Assembly (NCBI GenBank): GCA_003524845.1
Contig: DQGR01000014.1
Location: 1 to 5,974 of the forward strand
Length of the DNA: 5,974 nt
DNA from: Patescibacteria group bacterium
GTDB taxonomy: Bacteria > Patescibacteriota > Microgenomatia > UBA10105
Direction of reading: 5' to 3'
Shown here: positions 1-4,299 of the stretch, piece after piece
Layout: every line of letters starts with the position of its first letter
Numbering within the stretch: position 1 is the stretch's first letter
Made by a program: the position numbers and the translations under genes
Notes under the pieces: model-generated
The model's input: the letters and a program-made list of their open reading frames with translations, nothing else
Told to the model about the DNA's origin: nothing
Database searches by the model: none

Positions 1-1509
1 TTCATTGCTAAACTCAGTCAGTACTGCTTTTTTGTACGCAAGCCACTCTGATTCGCTCGCATACTGTTTGGCTAATCGGTCATGCCGTGCTAAAAGTTCA
101 TTGACAATTACTCCGGCATAGAAAATTGCACGCCGGTCATCGTGGTTGATGGCGCTTTGATAGTTTTTGGCAAGTACTGTATTTGCAGACGCAAAGGCTT
201 TTTGCCAACCAACTGTTCCGTCAGCTGACATGCGGGATAAATACACATAATCAATCCGGTTATTCACCGTGGGTGGATGAGTTGTCGCAATAAATTGTTC
301 AGCATTAAATAGCGAAAACAGGGTCAGTAGTATGAGAACGCCGATGCCTTCAACCATCACCCAGCGTTTCTGGTAAAAATGACGCAGCAGTAAGGTGATT
401 GCAAAAAACGTTATCCCCAACAAAAAGAAGCCGCCATATAGTCTGACCAGACTCCAGCCGTGATGCAGTTGATACAAATAAATCCGGCGAAAAATTGAAG
501 CGACAAAAATGCCAAATTCACCCAACACCAGAATCTGTACCCAGCGCAGGAGCGCGCCTTTCCGTTCGCCCGCAATCCGAATCGTCACCAGGCCAATCCA
601 GATCAGTGCATACAGGACGAGAGAAATTAGAATCAGTTCAAAAAATCCGCGCTGGACATACTCAGAATAGGTTTGCACGCCAAACTGATGCAAATCTGTT
701 TCTTTGGGCACACTTACAAAAATATACTGCCATTGGACGGTTAAAAAACTCGCAAGTGTTATCGCCACCAGACTCATCACAATCGTCATTTCCTGCGTCA
801 GCTCACGGGTTTTTCCATACACCATCCGACTGAGAAACGGGATTGACTGCGCAATTTTAATCCCTAGAAATGGCAGGAAAAAAGCTCCAAGCGCAAGAGA
901 AATAATTGCCCGAAGTACTATTCGTTCCGAAAAAAACCATTCAAGATCTATAGCAAAAACCCTTTTTACATAGGAGCCATAAATCGGATCTGCGCTCGAA
1001 AACAGATTAATCAGTATAAAGAGAATTGGGATACTGATCAAAAGTCCGGTGGCGATCGGTTTTACTGATTTGAGCCAGGGATATTTCTGCTGGCCAATTT
1101 CGGGAAATTTAAATTTGACTTGCCATGCGCTGTATAAATAACCCAGTCCAAGTTTGATTGGAGACTCAAAGAGTTCTAAAAATGAACGGACAAAAGTCTG
1201 TTTACTTGCCAATAAATACACGAGCAGGGTGCCAATCGTGAAAGAACTGAAAAACAAAATGAACTGGACAAAACCTTGCGCACGGCTGGTAATGGACAGA
1301 AACAGGAAGAGCTCAAAACCGGTAAAAATTGCAAGCGAGGGGAGAAGTTTCGTATAATTAGATTTATTCCAGAAAATTACCAATACAAAAGGCAGGAGTC
1401 CTAGAAGAAACAGGCTAAGGCCGAAAGAGCCAATCGCTTGAAAGAAAAACAAATTACAGAAGAGCACAAAGGCAACCAGGCTCCAGTACTTCCAGCGCAG
1501 GTTCTGCAT
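1..1509 (-). CDS. DUF4173-family polytopic membrane protein, C-terminus beyond window
   Basis: The minus frame is open from an ATG at 1509 to the left edge: 503 codons with no stop, so the gene is partial at its 3' end. The translation has many hydrophobic segments (about residues 10-46, 57-100, 152-171, 200-216, 240-256, 289-310, 324-340, 358-376, 386-401) and then a soluble tail. Recognisable DUF4173/DUF4153-like motifs are SSADP at 171-175, YSEYVQRGFFEL at 281-292, RRIYLYQLHHGWSLVRLY at 341-358 and NRIDYVYLS at 417-425. The family is a bacterial inner-membrane protein of unknown biochemical role, so no function is assigned. An in-frame ATG at 1527 would add six residues (MVYWYS). I prefer 1509 because an extended -10 box ends 8 nt before it, the same geometry as the upstream gene. 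Neither start has a Shine-Dalgarno. It lies 47 bp after the 333-residue gene on the same strand. Confidence 0.85.
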   Translation of the reverse strand, partial: MQNLRWKYWSLVAFVLFCNLFFFQAIGSFGLSLFLLGLLPFVLVIFWNKSNYTKLLPSLAIFTGFELFLFLSITSRAQGFVQFILFFSSFTIGTLLVYLLASKQTFVRSFLELFESPIKLGLGYLYSAWQVKFKFPEIGQQKYPWLKSVKPIATGLLISIPILFILINLFSSADPIYGSYVKRVFAIDLEWFFSERIVLRAIISLALGAFFLPFLGIKIAQSIPFLSRMVYGKTRELTQEMTIVMSLVAITLASFLTVQWQYIFVSVPKETDLHQFGVQTYSEYVQRGFFELILISLVLYALIWIGLVTIRIAGERKGALLRWVQILVLGEFGIFVASIFRRIYLYQLHHGWSLVRLYGGFFLLGITFFAITLLLRHFYQKRWVMVEGIGVLILLTLFSLFNAEQFIATTHPPTVNNRIDYVYLSRMSADGTVGWQKAFASANTVLAKNYQSAINHDDRRAIFYAGVIVNELLARHDRLAKQYASESEWLAYKKAVLTEFSNE

Positions 1510-1517
1510 AGAATACC

Positions 1518-1526
1518 AGTATACCA
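1518..1526 (-). promoter_or_regulatory. Possible extended -10 promoter for the DUF4173 gene
   Basis: On the minus strand TGGTATACT (TGn plus TATACT) ends 8 nt before the ATG at 1509, so transcription would begin at or next to the start codon. There is no convincing -35 box 16-18 nt upstream (CTATTC at the 17-nt position). The gene may also be read from the upstream promoter at 2567-2595. The call rests on the repeated spacing. Confidence 0.35.
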
Positions 1527-1556
1527 TTGGGGAGCAATCTGAATAGGATAATCAAT

Positions 1557-2558
1557 TCAAACAATTTGCCATTGCGGAAGTGGAAGTATGTGGTAGGGCG
1601 GAGGGTATGAGACGGTTTGGTTAGCAAGAAAGTAATAAACAATACCCCTGACTTCATTCATTGGGTATTCTGGAATAGCATTATTTGACGTAGGTAGAGG
1701 AGCCACGGCCACGGGAACTTGTGGAAAAGAATTTTTCAGATGTGCGTACATACGCATTGCGCGAACCGCCTGTGGTGCGTAGAGTACAAAAATAATCATG
1801 GCATCAGTAAGTTGTCGTCGTACTTTAGGTTGCGTAAAATACTGAGCCAGGTCTTCCAGTTGGTTATAGGTATTAAAGTTCCTTTTGTTATGACGGATGG
1901 TGACTGTTTCATGCGGAATTAACGCTCGTTGATTATGTAAGGCACGCTTAATCGGTTCATATTCATTCTTTTTTCCTGAGTAAATCAGGTGAATGCGGCT
2001 CCTCCGAATCATATCGTGCATTTCCTCAGGAGTGTGTTTTGCCGCAAGGAGAAGTGTTCTGGTATTTATAAAACGAGTGGTGGAAAATGCCTGATCTACT
2101 TGTCTAGTTCTTTGTAATGCCAATTGACAGGCAAGTAATGCGGCTTGATCAGCTCCCACACGGTCCATCCAGGCAGCCCAGGGAAAGTTAGCGTACGCAT
2201 CGTTTTTCCAGGGATCTATATAAGTTCCGTGTTTGGACAGATTGATTATAAAAATTTTTTTTATCCTCTCTTGATCTCTAGCCATACGCCATCCTGCGGT
2301 ATCCTGATTTCCACTACGGGCAGCACAATCGAGCCTAAACATTTCCTCTGAACTTGTCTCAATGAGGTCGTAGATCGTGGCTGCCTCTGATTGCAAGTCT
2401 GGATTTATTTGTTTTGCCCTAGCTATTTCTGCTCCTGGCTTTTGTACGAGTCGCATTACCTCAGGTGGATATATATACTCGTGAGCGGCTAAATGTCCCG
2501 CCGGTGTCAGTGGTTCATTTGCAATTTGAAATAACTGCGGACGATGTTTTTCAAACAT
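1557..2558 (-). CDS. Hypothetical protein, 333 aa, weak YdcF/DUF218-like C-terminal half
   Basis: A complete 333-codon ORF with ATG at 2558 and TGA at 1557-1559. There is no signal peptide or clear membrane helix, so it looks cytoplasmic. The C-terminal half follows the order of motifs seen in YdcF/DUF218 proteins: SGKKNEYEPIKRAL (194-207, in place of SGG...E), PHETVTIRHNKRNFNT (215-230, like the E..S.NT stretch), a hydrophobic strand IIFVLYAPQAVRA (255-267, in place of TS.yHm.RA) and VPVAVAPLP (281-289). Several family signature residues are changed, including the glycine pair and the histidine of the yHm.RA motif, so this may be a diverged or inactive relative, or the resemblance may be chance. 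The N-terminal half (1-160) is not recognised. The start is fixed by a near-consensus promoter ending 8 nt upstream. The DUF4173 gene follows on the same strand and may be co-transcribed. Confidence 0.8.
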   Translation of the reverse strand: MFEKHRPQLFQIANEPLTPAGHLAAHEYIYPPEVMRLVQKPGAEIARAKQINPDLQSEAATIYDLIETSSEEMFRLDCAARSGNQDTAGWRMARDQERIKKIFIINLSKHGTYIDPWKNDAYANFPWAAWMDRVGADQAALLACQLALQRTRQVDQAFSTTRFINTRTLLLAAKHTPEEMHDMIRRSRIHLIYSGKKNEYEPIKRALHNQRALIPHETVTIRHNKRNFNTYNQLEDLAQYFTQPKVRRQLTDAMIIFVLYAPQAVRAMRMYAHLKNSFPQVPVAVAPLPTSNNAIPEYPMNEVRGIVYYFLANQTVSYPPPYHILPLPQWQIV

Positions 2559-2566
2559 AAGCCTGT

Positions 2567-2595
2567 AGTATAGTAAAGGAGAAGGAGAATATCAA
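2567..2595 (-). promoter_or_regulatory. Near-consensus sigma70 promoter, leaderless, for the 333-aa gene
   Basis: On the minus strand TTGATA (2590-2595) is separated by exactly 17 nt from TATACT (2567-2572). Only 8 nt lie between the -10 box and the ATG at 2556-2558, so the expected +1 falls on or within 1-2 nt of the start codon. The mRNA would then be leaderless, which fits the lack of a Shine-Dalgarno. It is divergent from the tRNA promoter at 2604-2632. Confidence 0.75.
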
Positions 2596-2603
2596 GGAAA
2601 GAC

Positions 2604-2632
2604 TTGGTGGATATTCGTGTTCATGGTAAAAT
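2604..2632 (+). promoter_or_regulatory. Probable promoter of the tRNA-Cys locus
   Basis: TTGGTG (2604-2609), a 17-nt spacer and TAAAAT (2627-2632) preceded by TGG (an extended -10). The box ends 10 nt before the first base of the tRNA-like 5' fragment at 2643. This is the usual place for a tRNA promoter, which suggests that the outer, now broken, tRNA was the original gene and that the whole block through 2964 may be read as one precursor. Confidence 0.55.
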
Positions 2633-2642
2633 CGCAGCACGT

Positions 2643-2664
2643 GGCGCGGTGGCGAAGTGGTAAC
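2643..2664 (+). pseudogene. 5' fragment of a tRNA-Cys-like gene (acceptor and D arm)
   Basis: The stretch reads GGCGCGG (acceptor 5' strand), TG, GCG and the D loop AAGTGGTAA. Over the first 24 positions it matches the intact tRNA-Cys at 2756 at 21 positions. Homology stops at the D-stem 3' strand, where the large hairpin at 2664-2728 starts. No anticodon arm follows. The acceptor strand has a perfect 7-nt complement, CCGCGCC, at 2957-2963, beyond the intact tRNA-Cys. I read this as the left half of a disrupted outer tRNA. Confidence 0.6.
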
Positions 2665-2728
2665 CCCGAATAAAGCTTACTTCCTCGCAAGGTTTACATC
2701 CTTGCCTCGGAAGAGCGCTTATACGGGG
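2664..2728 (+). repeat. 65-nt imperfect hairpin directly after the tRNA 5' fragment
   Basis: Nested complementary blocks are CCCCG (2664-2668) with CGGGG (2724-2728), ATAA with TTAT, TTCC (2681-2684) with GGAA (2709-2712), and GCAAGG (2687-2692) with CCTTGC (2700-2705) around a 7-nt loop TTTACAT. Small internal loops separate them. The innermost stem-loop resembles a degenerate T arm (compare the CAAGG/CCTTG T arm of tRNA-Ile at 3531-3547). There is no U-tract, so it is not a classical terminator. It may be an inserted palindromic element or the degraded remainder of the outer tRNA. Confidence 0.6.
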
Positions 2729-2755
2729 TAGGCACGGTTAATTAGTAGTACGAAT

Positions 2756-2827
2756 GGCTCGGTGGCGAAGTGGAAACGCAGGGGTCTGCAAAACCTCGAT
2801 GCGGGGGTTCGATTCCCCCCCGAGCCT
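2756..2827 (+). tRNA. tRNA-Cys (GCA)
   Basis: A full 72-nt cloverleaf: acceptor GGCTCGG (2756-2762) with CCGAGCC (2820-2826), a short D stem GCG/CGC, anticodon stem GGGGT (2781-2785) with ACCTC (2793-2797), loop CTGCAAA with anticodon GCA at 2788-2790, and T arm GGGGG-TTCGATT-CCCCC (2803-2819). The discriminator base is T (U73), as expected for CysRS recognition. CCA is not encoded (TCAA follows), so a CCA-adding enzyme is needed. It is flanked on both sides by pieces of a second tRNA-Cys-like gene. Confidence 0.95.
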
Positions 2828-2854
2828 CAAGAGCTTGTAAAGTAAAGTGCGGAC

Positions 2855-2874
2855 ATAACCTCGATGCAGGGTTC
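2855..2874 (+). pseudogene. Fragment of a tRNA-Cys-like gene (anticodon 3' stem, variable loop, T arm start)
   Basis: ACCTCGATGC (2858-2867) is identical to 2793-2802 of the intact tRNA-Cys, and AGGGTTC (2868-2874) matches its T-stem and T-loop start. The copy breaks exactly after the TTC of the T loop, where the hairpin at 2875-2901 begins. Upstream bases 2831-2857 show only scattered similarity to the tRNA. I take it as the right-hand half of the disrupted outer tRNA whose left half is at 2643-2664. Confidence 0.6.
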
Positions 2875-2901
2875 TCTCGCCAACGGGAGTCGTTGGCGGG
2901 A
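2875..2901 (+). repeat. 27-nt hairpin inserted at a T-loop
   Basis: TCTCGCCAACG (2875-2885) pairs with CGTTGGCGGGA (2891-2901): 11 pairs including one G-T, around the loop GGAGT. It begins right after TTC in the tRNA fragment. Like the 15-nt hairpins further right, its outer edges are TC...GA and its left arm starts TCTCGC. Confidence 0.7.
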
Positions 2902-2922
2902 TTTCGCTGAAGCTCAAGATTC

Positions 2923-2952
2923 TCTCGCAAAGCGAGATCCTGCTCTGCAGGA
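2923..2952 (+). repeat. Twin-hairpin repeat, copy 1 (two 15-nt hairpins)
   Basis: Two adjoining perfect hairpins, each a 6-bp stem with a 3-nt loop: TCTCGC-AAA-GCGAGA (2923-2937) and TCCTGC-TCT-GCAGGA (2938-2952). The block matches the copy at 3194-3223 at 26 of 30 positions. Two differences are in the loops, and the other two form a single compensatory swap (T-A to A-T at stem position 3). It follows the bases GATTC and is followed by CCTTCC plus the outer acceptor strand. No nuclease gene is attached to this copy. Confidence 0.85.
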
Positions 2953-2964
2953 CCTTCCGCGCCT
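2953..2964 (+). pseudogene. 3' acceptor remnant of the outer tRNA-Cys-like gene
   Basis: CCGCGCC (2957-2963) is the exact reverse complement of the acceptor strand GGCGCGG at 2643-2649, about 310 nt away. It is followed by T and then CAA, the same four bases (TCAA) that follow the intact tRNA-Cys acceptor at 2826. The preceding CCTT can pair only partly with the AGGG of the T-stem fragment at 2868-2871. This is the right edge of the disrupted tRNA. Confidence 0.55.
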
Positions 2965-2973
2965 CAATTTTGT

Positions 2974-2981
2974 GCTAAAAT
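2974..2981 (+). promoter_or_regulatory. Possible extended -10 for the 55-aa ORF
   Basis: TGCTAAAAT contains TAAAAT (2976-2981) with an upstream TG, 12 nt before the ATG at 2994, which would give a leader of only about 5 nt. There is no good -35 (TTCCGC at 2955-2960 with a short 15-nt spacer). Readthrough from the tRNA locus is an alternative. Confidence 0.35.
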
Positions 2982-2993
2982 ATACACCTGCTT

Positions 2994-3161
2994 ATGGAAA
3001 ATGAGCGTAAAACATGGGGCGTCAGGACACTCGAAACTGTGGTCAAATCAGGTATAGTTGTTGCAGTTTTAGGTTGGGTTGCGGAGCTGCCGAATTTGGT
3101 AGTTACGGGAATTGCCATGATTGCCGGAGGTTGGGGTGGAAAAAAGTTAATTGAAGCATAG
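2994..3161 (+). CDS. Small membrane protein, 55 aa, unknown function
   Basis: ATG at 2994, TAG at 3159-3161. The protein starts with a charged, cytoplasmic-looking head (MENERKTWGVRTLETVVK), then one long or two short hydrophobic stretches (about residues 19-49: SGIVVAVLGW, LPNLVVTGIAMIAGG) and a basic end GGKKLIEA. This is a holin-like or small-membrane-protein layout, but I do not recognise a family. It has no Shine-Dalgarno; a possible extended -10 lies 12 nt upstream. It occupies almost the whole gap between the two tRNA loci, ending 7 nt before the tRNA-Ile-like fragment at 3169. It could be host sequence or cargo. Its amphipathic-to-hydrophobic pattern and GC-neutral codons make it look like a true gene. 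Confidence 0.55.
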   Translation: MENERKTWGVRTLETVVKSGIVVAVLGWVAELPNLVVTGIAMIAGGWGGKKLIEA

Positions 3162-3168
3162 TTTCTCA

Positions 3169-3193
3169 GCGCGCTTAGTTCATCGGTAGAACG
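3169..3193 (+). pseudogene. 5' fragment of a tRNA-Ile-like gene
   Basis: GCGCGCT stands where the acceptor 5' strand should be. Counting from its last T, the next bases repeat 19 nt of the intact tRNA-Ile exactly (TTAGTTCATCGGTAGAACG, 3175-3193 versus 3490-3508: the last acceptor base, positions 8-9, the D arm and position 26). The copy is then cut by the twin hairpin at 3194-3223 and resumes with CTTTCCT (3224-3230), the same bases as the anticodon stem of tRNA-Ile at 3509-3515. Only 4 of 7 acceptor bases match GGGTGAT, so the left copy has decayed or comes from another tRNA. Confidence 0.65.
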
Positions 3194-3223
3194 TCACGCA
3201 GAGCGTGATCCTGCTCCGCAGGA
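3194..3223 (+). repeat. Twin-hairpin repeat, copy 2, in front of the GIY-YIG gene
   Basis: TCACGC-AGA-GCGTGA (3194-3208) and TCCTGC-TCC-GCAGGA (3209-3223) are two perfect 6-bp stem, 3-nt loop hairpins with no gap between them. The block interrupts the tRNA-Ile-like fragment between positions equivalent to tRNA bases 26 and 27. It is 26/30 identical to copy 1 with a compensatory stem change, and both copies are followed by CYTTCC. The GCAGGA of the second right arm lies 12 nt before the nuclease ATG and could act as a weak, structure-masked ribosome binding site. Confidence 0.85.
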
Positions 3224-3235
3224 CTTTCCTAGTTT

Positions 3236-3493
3236 ATGTTTTACACATATGTACTTAAGAGTACAGTGAGCGGAGATTTGTATATTGGAAGCTGTCAAGA
3301 TTTAAAAGTTCGATTTGATCAACATAATTTGGGAAAAACCAGATCAACAAGAGCGTATCGACCTTGGTTGTTAATTTACTATGAGGCGTATCGAGATAAA
3401 CGATACGCAACTAAAAGGGAAAAACAACTAAAAAACCATGCTGCAAAGAATAATCTGAGAATGCAGTTAAAATATAGTTTAGAGGGTGATTAG
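3236..3493 (+). CDS. Stand-alone GIY-YIG endonuclease domain protein
   Basis: The 85-residue protein is one GIY-YIG domain of the small UPF0213/YhbQ-like type. The GIY motif appears as YTYVL (3-7, Tyr5), YIG is at 16-18 (Tyr16), the catalytic arginine fits DLKVRFDQHN (22-31: Arg26, His30), then GKTRST (33-38), and the metal-binding glutamate is in REKQLKN (61-67: Glu62). All expected catalytic residues are present, so it is probably an active DNA nuclease. The length is normal for the family. No partner domain or DNA-binding module is present. The start is the ATG at 3236, just after the twin hairpin and CTTTCC. The last three codons and the TAG stop lie inside tRNA-Ile (overlap 3484-3493). 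The family includes poorly characterised stand-alone proteins and homing-type nucleases. Position between a tRNA fragment and a re-formed tRNA suggests a mobility role, but a repair role cannot be excluded. Confidence 0.9.
   Translation: MFYTYVLKSTVSGDLYIGSCQDLKVRFDQHNLGKTRSTRAYRPWLLIYYEAYRDKRYATKREKQLKNHAAKNNLRMQLKYSLEGD
3473..3478 (+). promoter_or_regulatory. Possible -10 box for tRNA-Ile inside the nuclease gene
   Basis: TATAGT ends 5 nt before the first base of tRNA-Ile, a good distance for a start at 3484. There is no recognisable -35 at 16-18 nt. If real, the tRNA promoter is carried by the 3' end of the nuclease ORF. Otherwise the tRNA depends on transcription through the nuclease gene. 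Confidence 0.3.
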
Positions 3494-3555
3494 TTCATCG
3501 GTAGAACGCTTTCCTGATAAGAAAGAGGCGCAAGGTTCGACTCCTTGATCACCCA
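3484..3555 (+). tRNA. tRNA-Ile (GAT)
   Basis: A full 72-nt cloverleaf: acceptor GGGTGAT (3484-3490) with ATCACCC (3548-3554), D stem GTTC/GAAC, anticodon stem CTTTC (3509-3513) with GAAAG (3521-3525), loop CTGATAA with anticodon GAT at 3516-3518, and T arm CAAGG-TTCGACT-CCTTG (3531-3547). The discriminator is A73, as expected for Ile. CCA is not encoded. Its first ten bases also encode the end of the GIY-YIG protein, and bases 3490-3508 are duplicated upstream at 3175-3193. Confidence 0.95.
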
Positions 3556-3568
3556 CAAATTTTCACAA

Positions 3569-3652
3569 TTGTTCATTATCGCAGTCGTCTGGGGTTTTGG
3601 GGCCATCCTGCAAATGATTCCGTTTCTAGCTCCGAAACAGGCTAAAAAATAA
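3569..3652 (+). CDS. Possible 27-aa membrane micro-protein
   Basis: From TTG at 3569 to TAA at 3650-3652 the frame reads LFIIAVVWGFGAILQMIPF followed by LAPKQAKK: a single hydrophobic helix and a basic tail. A TTG at 3545 inside the tRNA would extend it to 35 residues. There is no ATG start and no Shine-Dalgarno. It may be a true micro-protein, the C-terminal remnant of a gene cut by the tRNA/element rearrangement, or chance. It ends 11 bp before the convergent 196-aa gene. Confidence 0.25.
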   Translation: MFIIAVVWGFGAILQMIPFLAPKQAKK

Positions 3653-3663
3653 TCTTGGCCAGC

Positions 3664-4254
3664 TTACCAAAAACGCTGTGGTTCGGGAAGCGGTATTGTT
3701 GGTTCTAACTGATATCTCAACTCGCTTAATCCGTGTATAACTGCAATTCTATACTCGTCAAGTTGATCCTGTACAGCTGGAGGATAAACTAACTTTCTTC
3801 CAAGCGACCTCTCGCTTGCGTCTTCTCTCTCCTTAAAATCAATTCCAGAATTATAATGCGCATATTTGGTTAATAAGTAGGCAGTTTCGGCATATTGTTG
3901 TAACATCTCAGTTGGAGTTCGAAAGACGTCCCTAATAAGAAATAACGGAGTAATAATTGCGGACACCTCAATACCATCATCATTTATATAAGTTCCTGGT
4001 TGGATTATTGTACTGTCAGAACTGCAAACCTGCACAAAATGTCCCTTACGAAGTTTTTCATCTACTAATTTCGCGACAGTAGACACAGACCATCTATCTG
4101 ATAATGTTTGCGAAAAGGCGGATTGAAGAAGGAGATTGTTCATGTTAAGTAAAATTGCATTATTTCGATAAGCTGCTTGATCTGGTAGGCGTGTGAGTTC
4201 CTGCAGTTTAGCTTCGGAAATAGATGAAGTGAAAGTGGTAGATAACTCACCCAT
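3664..4254 (-). CDS. Hypothetical soluble protein, 196 aa
   Basis: A complete ORF with ATG at 4254 and TAA at 3664-3666. The sequence has no signal peptide, no membrane helix and one cysteine (about residue 77). I do not recognise a family. Visible features are an alpha-helical N-terminal third (about 10-75), a central strand-rich stretch (about 74-108, HFVQVCSS, IEVSAIITPLFLI), a helical region rich in charged residues (112-180) and a proline-rich tail PTIPLPEPQRFW. The start is supported by a consensus promoter ending 9 nt upstream, giving a leaderless message. Codons are more AT-rich than in the divergent membrane fusion gene, so it may be an acquired or lineage-specific gene. It is single, with no operon partner visible. 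Confidence 0.75.
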   Translation of the reverse strand: MGELSTTFTSSISEAKLQELTRLPDQAAYRNNAILLNMNNLLLQSAFSQTLSDRWSVSTVAKLVDEKLRKGHFVQVCSSDSTIIQPGTYINDDGIEVSAIITPLFLIRDVFRTPTEMLQQYAETAYLLTKYAHYNSGIDFKEREDASERSLGRKLVYPPAVQDQLDEYRIAVIHGLSELRYQLEPTIPLPEPQRFW

Positions 4255-4263
4255 AATTTATGC

Positions 4264-4292
4264 ATAATAAATGTTCGCATTTTTCTTGTCAA
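4264..4292 (-). promoter_or_regulatory. Consensus sigma70 promoter, leaderless, for the 196-aa gene
   Basis: On the minus strand TTGACA (4287-4292), a 17-nt spacer and TATTAT (4264-4269). The -10 box ends 9 nt before the ATG, so the start site lies about 2 nt from the start codon. Directly upstream is an A/T-rich tract containing a tandem 9-bp repeat (4300-4317), which may serve as an UP element or operator. Confidence 0.8.
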
Positions 4293-4299
4293 CAACCAA

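Noticed and set aside
495..1357. Plus-strand ORFs at 495-833, 704-973 and 1154-1357
   Set aside because: They lie opposite the continuous DUF4173 reading frame, which has membrane segments and family motifs. Their translations look random.
1719..2351. Plus-strand ORFs at 1719-1922 and 2145-2351
   Set aside because: They are opposite the 333-aa gene, which has its own near-consensus promoter. They have no recognisable protein features.
2742..2930. 62-codon minus-strand ORF across tRNA-Cys
   Set aside because: It is the antisense translation of the tRNA gene and its fragments. Such peptides are common artefacts, and the tRNA explains the sequence.
2643..2964. tmRNA or other large known RNA closed by GGCGCGG/CCGCGCC
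   Set aside because: There is no T arm with TTCGA directly before the 3' acceptor strand, no tag-like reading frame and no conserved tmRNA or RNase P motifs. A disrupted tRNA explains the ends better.
2875..3223. CRISPR-like repeats
   Set aside because: The repeats are inverted, differ in spacing, occur twice and have no regular spacers or cas genes nearby.
3175..3508. Integrase-type attachment sites (attL/attR) of a classical genomic island
   Set aside because: The direct repeat is at the tRNA 5' half, not its 3' end, only about 300 bp are enclosed, and there is no integrase gene.
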